A DNA stretch of 33,224 bases from contig JASMKZ010000013.1 of the NCBI GenBank assembly GCA_030748955.1, positions 1 to 33,224 on the forward strand. Direction: 5' to 3'. The stretch is from Fidelibacterota bacterium (GTDB lineage: Bacteria; Fidelibacterota; Marinisomatia; SCGC-AAA003-L08; D37C17). Of this stretch, positions 28,107 to 33,224 are shown piece after piece. How positions within the stretch are numbered: position 1 is the stretch's first letter; every line of letters begins with the position of its first letter. The notes below the pieces were generated by a model, which was not told where the DNA came from, did not search any database, and was given only the letters and a program-made list of their open reading frames with translations. A program made the position numbers and the translations under genes.

Positions 28107-28190
28107 TTTAGTCCCTGATTAGATATGTAAACTTAATATGGTTAGCCGATAAATAAAAAAGTTCTACAAATGCAGGGCTTTACTTGAAAT
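28107..28190 (-). repeat. Family A copy 4
   Basis: ccctgattagatatgtaaacttaatatggttagccgataaataaaaaagttctacaaatgcagggct; hairpin degenerate. Confidence 0.85.
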
Positions 28191-28211
28191 TTTCCTACTC
28201 TTCTACAATTG
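28179..28211 (-). repeat. Family C copy 1, overlapping the 3' end of the SSS gene
   Basis: tttacttgaaattttcctactcttctacaattg, 28 of 33 identical to copy 2 in ungapped alignment. Confidence 0.8.
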
Positions 28212-29690
28212 TGATGCTAATTTTATGCTACTTCTCAATTTCTTCCTATCAATAGTAAAAATAGCTAAACAATTGAATATCAATCCCCATAAACCAGCAT
28301 GGATACCAAATGGTTTTATTGGTATAGGAAAACCTATCCAGTTGCCAATCATAATACTTAAGGAAATAAAAGTGCCTATATAAATCCCTATTAGAATAGA
28401 TTTAGAACTTATAGATTTAATGTGCACGCCTAAAAATATAGCAGGTGCAATTTGACATAATAATTCAAGTTTTATCTGAAATAGTTGCCAAATCGTTTGA
28501 GGTAGATTTATTGCCATAACAACTGCAATTAGCATAATTATCCAAGATATGGACTTACCAAATAGAAGAAGTATTTTTTGAGATGAGTCAGGTTTTATTT
28601 TACGAAATAAATCTTGTGTTACAGTTGATGAAATAGCCAATAATGCAGAATCTACTGTTGACATAATTGCTGCTATGGCAGCTGCAAGGAACATTACTAT
28701 TAACCAAGAAATATTTGGTATTTGTTCTGCAAGATCAACTAACAGTAATATTGATATTTGTTCACTATTATTCCTATCTAAACCCTCTATTTGTGAAGCA
28801 CCTACTATGCCAACTATCACCATAAATAAGGTCGTTACGAAAGGCATAAATACCATGAGCTGCAATGATTTCCGCAGCGTTGATGAATCTTTTGCAGAAT
28901 AGATCCTTTGGATTGCATGAGGATAAACAGAAACTCCAACAGATACTACAAGAATTGTACTTAACCATAGACGTTTAGCGCTCCAGTCAGGTGGAGTCCA
29001 AAAATCAGGACGATATATCTGCAATTGAGAAGAAATTGCATTCAAACCCCCATATTGTTTATAAATTATATAAAATATAACTATAACACCAAATAATAAC
29101 AATATTCCTTGTAACATATCAGTCCAAGCAACACTTCTCATTCCACCTAAAGTTTCATAAATCACCATAATTAATGATAAAATAATTATAGCATTAACAA
29201 AACTTACTTGACCTGCCGTTGCACCTTCAATAATAAATCCGATTGCTTTTAAATTAGTAAGAATATAATTTCCTAAGGCAATAATGGAAATTATACTTAT
29301 GGTGATTGTTAAATGAATAGATTTAAAACGATGATATATAAAATCACCTAATGTTATAAAACTATGCTTTCTAGATAAATCATGTAGCTTAGGTGCATAT
29401 ATAAAGTATAAGCCTATAATTGCACACATGAAAGTAACTGTAACCAATGCTGTAAAACCTTGTCTGTATGCTCTACCTGAGAAACCAATCATAGTGTTAC
29501 CACTATATTGGGTTGCATAAAGAGTCAAAAATAATACAACCCCACCCATACCTCTTCCCGCTAAATAAAAATCTCCTAGACTATCTTCTTTCTTTGAATA
29601 GTAACCTAGAAAACCAACACCAATAAGAGAAAATAAATACAAAAATAAAAATATTATTCCTCCATGATTTAATAAAGGAGCTGTATCCAT
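28203..29690 (-). CDS. sodium:solute symporter (SSS) family protein
   Basis: 495 aa; SLGDFYLAGRGMGGVVLFLTLYATQYSGNTMIGFSGRAYRQG, AAAIAAIMSTVDSALLAISSTVTQDLF. Confidence 0.9.
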   Translation of the reverse strand: MDTAPLLNHGGIIFLFLYLFSLIGVGFLGYYSKKEDSLGDFYLAGRGMGGVVLFLTLYATQYSGNTMIGFSGRAYRQGFTALVTVTFMCAIIGLYFIYAPKLHDLSRKHSFITLGDFIYHRFKSIHLTITISIISIIALGNYILTNLKAIGFIIEGATAGQVSFVNAIIILSLIMVIYETLGGMRSVAWTDMLQGILLLFGVIVIFYIIYKQYGGLNAISSQLQIYRPDFWTPPDWSAKRLWLSTILVVSVGVSVYPHAIQRIYSAKDSSTLRKSLQLMVFMPFVTTLFMVIVGIVGASQIEGLDRNNSEQISILLLVDLAEQIPNISWLIVMFLAAAIAAIMSTVDSALLAISSTVTQDLFRKIKPDSSQKILLLFGKSISWIIMLIAVVMAINLPQTIWQLFQIKLELLCQIAPAIFLGVHIKSISSKSILIGIYIGTFISLSIMIGNWIGFPIPIKPFGIHAGLWGLIFNCLAIFTIDRKKLRSSIKLASQL

Positions 29691-29691
29691 A

Positions 29692-29904
29692 TTATTTTTT
29701 TAGAGTTTTTTCAGATGCAGATATTGACCAATATCTATGTAAGAAATAAAAAATACTTATTGCATAAATTAAAGTTGAGAACAAGGCATACAATGCCCAA
29801 TGGGGGAAACCGCCAGTTGATTCCATTTTAGTATTAATAAAAAACCATGGAACAGTCATTAAAAGCAAAAAAGAATTTAGCCCATATAATTTAATACGTG
29901 ACAT
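29692..29904 (-). CDS. small two-TM protein (DUF3311-like partner of SSS symporter)
   Basis: 70 aa, two hydrophobic segments, immediately upstream of the SSS gene (1-bp gap), an arrangement known for SSS permeases. Confidence 0.6.
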   Translation of the reverse strand: MSRIKLYGLNSFLLLMTVPWFFINTKMESTGGFPHWALYALFSTLIYAISIFYFLHRYWSISASEKTLKK

Positions 29905-29908
29905 GAAG

Positions 29909-29941
29909 TTTACTTAAATTTTCCCCACTCTTCTACCATTG
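29909..29941 (-). repeat. Family C copy 2, just upstream of the DUF3311-like gene
   Basis: tttacttaaattttccccactcttctaccattg. Confidence 0.8.
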
Positions 29942-29967
29942 CTTTATAATTAATAATTTTATTAAAC

Positions 29968-29993
29968 ATAATCTATTCTTTCATAGGGGCTTA
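29968..29993 (-). repeat. Family B copy 6, partial
   Basis: aatctattctttcataggggcttac; shares only catagggg(c/t)tta core. Confidence 0.35.
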
Positions 29994-30008
29994 CTCAAAG
30001 GTATTGGA

Positions 30009-30221
30009 TTATGTTGTAAAGAAATCAAATACATTTGCAAGTCCTGACGCAGGTTGGCCTTTATAAAATTCTGTATAAGAACACTTGCTACAGGAAACAG
30101 AACTATACTTTTTATTCTGAATATTGAATATCTTCGTCCAAAAACTCCCTGTTACTCTCATCTCTCCTACTTCATACTCTTTCTGACTACATTTTGGACA
30201 TGACCAATTATCGTGTTGCAT
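30009..30221 (-). CDS. small zinc-ribbon protein (DUF2082-like)
   Basis: 70 aa; CPKCSQKEYEVGEMRVTGSFWTKIFNIQNKKYSSVSCSKCSYTEFYK. Confidence 0.75.
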   Translation of the reverse strand: MQHDNWSCPKCSQKEYEVGEMRVTGSFWTKIFNIQNKKYSSVSCSKCSYTEFYKGQPASGLANVFDFFTT

Positions 30222-30225
30222 CTTT

Positions 30226-30300
30226 ATTTCTCCTTTATTAGATATGCAAACTTAATATTGTTAGCTGATAAATCAAAAAGTCTTACAAATGCAGGGATGT
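30226..30300 (-). repeat. Family A copy 5 (diverged)
   Basis: ttattagatatgcaaacttaatattgttagctgataaatcaaaaagtcttacaaatgcaggga. Confidence 0.8.
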
Positions 30301-30338
30301 GAGGCTAATGTTTACTCAGGAAGTACTGTTAGATTTGT

Positions 30339-30767
30339 TTAATCAATATTGAGCATTTTATACCAAAAGAATGCTAGTAATAAAAAGCTGAAGATAAGAA
30401 AAATGAAGGGTATATTAATATTAAATGCATAGGGAGTTACACTAATAATAGTAAATATTATCCATTTATAAAATAGTAACTTTACAATTGAGCTACTTTC
30501 TATTTTCTCAGCTCTATATTCCAATAATAATAAAATTGATTGAACAATAAAAGTAATTGTTATACCTATTAGTATATAATGTAATAATTTAAAAATATCT
30601 AATAGATTATTAATTCCTAAAAAAGGTTTAACAACTTTAATTGGAATAATATTAAAAGAATTTGGGATTAAACTGATTATTAGGATTAATAGAAGCAGAA
30701 AACTTATCCCCATATCAAAATAAATAGTAAACTCTAGATTATTAAATTTATTTTTAAGACTCTTCAT
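30339..30767 (-). CDS. multi-TM hypothetical protein; ATG start (MKSLKNKFN...) preferred over the TTG start of the ORF track
   Basis: Residues upstream of MKSLKNK are read out of the decayed family B repeat, so the track start at 30794 is probably wrong. Confidence 0.55.
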   Translation of the reverse strand: MKSLKNKFNNLEFTIYFDMGISFLLLLILIISLIPNSFNIIPIKVVKPFLGINNLLDIFKLLHYILIGITITFIVQSILLLLEYRAEKIESSSIVKLLFYKWIIFTIISVTPYAFNINIPFIFLIFSFLLLAFFWYKMLNID

Positions 30768-30781
30768 ATTCAATAGTTTCT

Positions 30782-30842
30782 TCACACCCAACAATAAGTA
30801 ATAATATAATTTAGTCTGCGAATCATAGGGGTTTAGTTATTA
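30782..30842 (-). repeat. Family B copy 4 (frameshifted signal peptide)
   Basis: cacacccaacaataagtaataatataatttagtctgcgaatcataggggtttagtta; one extra T/A breaks the frame. Confidence 0.85.
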
Positions 30843-30944
30843 ATCTCTATTAGCCTTTTTCAGTTTGTTCTCTGCTCTCTTTTCTTTTGCTGTTTTAGTA
30901 GTTGCTTTTTTAGTTGCTATTTTTGGATCTCTACCTTTGCCCAT
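30840..30944 (-). CDS. 34-aa highly basic peptide (absent from ORF track)
   Basis: MGKGRDPKIATKKATTKTAKEKRAENKLKKANRD*; preceded by TCAAGGAGATAATAATG (SD) at the end of an A leader. Confidence 0.65.
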   Translation of the reverse strand: MGKGRDPKIATKKATTKTAKEKRAENKLKKANRD

Positions 30945-30946
30945 TA

Positions 30947-31022
30947 TTATCTCCTTGATTAGATATACAAACTTAATATGGTTTGCCAATAAATAAAAAA
31001 GCACCACAAATGCAGAGCTATG
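30947..31022 (-). repeat. Family A copy 6
   Basis: ctccttgattagatatacaaacttaatatggtttgccaataaataaaaaagcaccacaaatgcagagct. Confidence 0.85.
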
Positions 31023-31045
31023 AAAAAAGAATTGGAGAGGTGGGT

Positions 31046-32287
31046 TTAGTTAGTAAGAATGATGTTAACTAATGCAACTACATCAAGAATATTAATTTCG
31101 CCATCATTATTTATATCTGCACCATCAAGTTCAACAGCTGCAGGACTAAGTATATGATTAACTAAAATAATCACATCAAGTATATCTATACTATCATCAT
31201 AGTTCAAATCGCCAATTATTGAATCAATAAATTTAGTAAAGAAATTCCAAATTTCTTGACTAGAATAGTTTGGCCAATCATGGCCTCCATTAACTACTTC
31301 ATAAAGCCATACTTCATTATTATTAGAACAATTAAAATATCGATGATGAATTGTATTCATACCTAATAATAAATTATTTTCACTATTTACACATTCATTT
31401 TGTCCAATCCAAAATTCTATTACTTCATTCATTCCTGGATATGGTCCCCAATAGGTATCGTTTAGGTCTCCATCCCACAATGTTACATTATCATTTGTTC
31501 CATGTATTTCTAATACTGGTATTTGTTCAGTAGAACAATCAGTCCAAGATTCCCCAAACATTGTACCAGCAACTGGAGCAATAGCTCCAAATTTATCTCC
31601 TGCAAAACAAGCCAACATATAAGACATCTCAGCACCATTTGACATGCCAGATGCAAATGTATTATCGGAACTTAAATCGTATTCATTTTGAAGGTGCACT
31701 GCTAATGTACTTAGAAAGCCTACATCATCCACGGTTTGATTTTGATGGAAATTATAGCCAACATTCCAAAATCTATCACCATTCTGATCAATTGTACCAT
31801 CTGGATAACAAACAGCAAAACCATTCTCATCAGCAACAGATTGCATCCCTGAATAGTTATACATTCCAATTGCTGAACCTGTAAATCCATGCATTAAAAA
31901 TATTAGCGGTGCATTTGGAGGTATTGATTCAGGAATATATAAAATATATTGACGCATATCTCCTTCATACATGAATGTAAATTCTTGCGGTAGATAGCTA
32001 CAGTATCCATTAGAATCTGTATATATATCGCCACAATCGCCACAATCGAAACTATATTCCGCACATTGAAAATCATAACCCCATTCTCCATCATCACACC
32101 AACCATCGCCAACCCATGCATCTGTAATACCATCACCGTTATAATCTTCACAATATTCATTGTATACATAACAATCAAAACCAAATCCAGGTTCATTATT
32201 ACAAAAATATTGCCCATTACAGTCAAACATAAGCATATTTTCATCACAATCTTGTCCCCAACTGAGACTTAATAGCGATAACAGCAA
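31046..32287 (-). CDS. secreted esterase / PHB-depolymerase-like hydrolase with N-terminal Cys/Asp-rich (LNR-like) region and C-terminal dockerin-type repeat
   Basis: 413 aa; PLIFLMHGFTGSAIGMYNYSGMQSVADENGFAVCYPDG, ASGMSNGAEMSYMLACF (GxSxG), NGGHDWP; C-terminal GDLNYDDSIDILDVIILVNHIL...GADINNDGEINILDVVALVNIIL. Confidence 0.88.
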   Translation of the reverse strand: MLLSLLSLSWGQDCDENMLMFDCNGQYFCNNEPGFGFDCYVYNEYCEDYNGDGITDAWVGDGWCDDGEWGYDFQCAEYSFDCGDCGDIYTDSNGYCSYLPQEFTFMYEGDMRQYILYIPESIPPNAPLIFLMHGFTGSAIGMYNYSGMQSVADENGFAVCYPDGTIDQNGDRFWNVGYNFHQNQTVDDVGFLSTLAVHLQNEYDLSSDNTFASGMSNGAEMSYMLACFAGDKFGAIAPVAGTMFGESWTDCSTEQIPVLEIHGTNDNVTLWDGDLNDTYWGPYPGMNEVIEFWIGQNECVNSENNLLLGMNTIHHRYFNCSNNNEVWLYEVVNGGHDWPNYSSQEIWNFFTKFIDSIIGDLNYDDSIDILDVIILVNHILSPAAVELDGADINNDGEINILDVVALVNIILTN

Positions 32288-32473
32288 TAATATGTAGATA
32301 TTTCTAATACTTCCTCCTAAATGTATATATCAATTAAAATTTACAGCACTTTACCTGATGCATCCAAATGGCTCTATCACATAAAATTTTCCAAAAAATA
32401 TTTGAGAATGGGTGTAAGACTTTTGTTATGTTGGTACACCCCGTTGAAAGTTTCCCTATGGGTTTAAATCAAG

Positions 32474-32794
32474 TTAGGAAATAATCCTTGTTGTATCTTT
32501 AGAATCGTGTTCGATTGGTGGCGCTGGTGGAGTGATTATCTCCTTATCTTTAGGGAAGTATCTGCCCTTTGAATTTTCTTCATTTCTAAATTCATACATT
32601 TTGTCCATCAAATGAAGATTATCTATAATACCGCCTTCAGGAGTTTCTCTTAATGGATGATCCCAATCCATACTATTTACATCATTTTGCTCCCAATAAT
32701 CTTCTTGAAATCGTCCATAATTCTTTGGTGGATTTTTATCCATATAAATGGATAAAGAAGTTGATAATAATAATGCTGTTAAGAAAGCTCCCAT
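32474..32794 (-). CDS. hypothetical secreted/anchored protein
   Basis: 106 aa with N-terminal hydrophobic segment MGAFLTALLLSTSLS; codon-biased ORF on the same strand as neighbours. Confidence 0.45.
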   Translation of the reverse strand: MGAFLTALLLSTSLSIYMDKNPPKNYGRFQEDYWEQNDVNSMDWDHPLRETPEGGIIDNLHLMDKMYEFRNEENSKGRYFPKDKEIITPPAPPIEHDSKDTTRIIS

Positions 32795-32823
32795 TTTACT
32801 GAAATATATTACTTATTGTTAAG

Positions 32824-32879
32824 TCAACTAACAATAAGTAATAATATAATTAGACTGTTAATCATAGGGGTTAGTTAGC
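32824..32879 (-). repeat. Family B copy 5 (signal peptide ending in premature stop MINSLIILLLIVS*)
   Basis: caactaacaataagtaataatataattagactgttaatcataggggttagttagcg. Confidence 0.85.
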
Positions 32880-33182
32880 GTCTGGTAATATCTTGCTTAT
32901 TAAAGTTAGTAGATTGACTTTAGTCGTAGAATCTGATTCACTATAAGCTGATTTTATACCATAATCAATTAGTAATATATCTTTTACATCGAGTTGTGTT
33001 GTTCCACCTTCAATATTAATAATTCTAGCAACTTTACCTTTTTTTGAATTGACAATAATTTTCCCATCTTCATACTTTTTAATTGTGCCAGTAACATATG
33101 TGCCATACTTATCTATTATAGTAACAGTAGGTTCTTCAGCAAAAAGACTTCCAAACATAAATATTATTATTATTTTTTTCAT
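32871..33182 (-). CDS. hypothetical exported protein
   Basis: 103 aa; MKKIIIIFMFGSLFAEEP signal peptide; preceded by A leader with AAGGAGT. Confidence 0.55.
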   Translation of the reverse strand: MKKIIIIFMFGSLFAEEPTVTIIDKYGTYVTGTIKKYEDGKIIVNSKKGKVARIINIEGGTTQLDVKDILLIDYGIKSAYSESDSTTKVNLLTLISKILPDAN

Positions 33183-33224
33183 TTGACTCCTTGATTAGAT
33201 ATGTAAACTTAATAGGGTTAGCCG
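33183..33224 (-). repeat. Family A copy 7 (cut by window edge)
   Basis: tgactccttgattagatatgtaaacttaatagggttagccg. Confidence 0.85.

Noticed and set aside
24200-33224. Classical integron cassette array
   Set aside because: No intI in the window, and no convincing paired RYYYAAC/GTTRRRY attC cores were found by eye; units carry their own terminators and leaders. Kept only as an analogy to test.
24200-33224. CRISPR array
   Set aside because: Repeats are hundreds of bp to over 1 kb apart, imperfect, and flank ORFs; there are no regular short spacers.

Overview
33.2 kb bacterial chromosome segment, possibly from a Marinimicrobia/Bacteroidota-like marine lineage (inference from gene content only). 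The left ~24 kb is compact housekeeping sequence: partial mdh, gltA, a DA1-like LIM/metallopeptidase, PPi-type phosphofructokinase plus class I aldolase, a CorC-type CBS protein, murQ, a lipid kinase / sphingosine-1-phosphate lyase / bile-acid symporter operon, and the run uvrB-purD-sigma54 activator-LptE-like-asnS-nadE-comEC-purU. Then follow ctaA and greA on the minus strand. From ~24.2 kb to the right edge the character changes. All genes are on the minus strand, many encode very small membrane, lipoprotein or Zn-ribbon proteins, and they are separated by at least two recurrent non-coding repeat families. Family A combines an intrinsic terminator with a 5' leader and Shine-Dalgarno; seven copies were seen. 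Family B is a leader plus mini-ORF or lipoprotein signal peptide; six copies were seen, several visibly decayed. A third repeat (C) brackets a symporter module. One A leader is followed by a putative multi-stem structured RNA instead of a protein. This cassette-like mosaic array is the most unusual thing in the window. No integrase, transposase, CRISPR, tRNA or rRNA was recognised.
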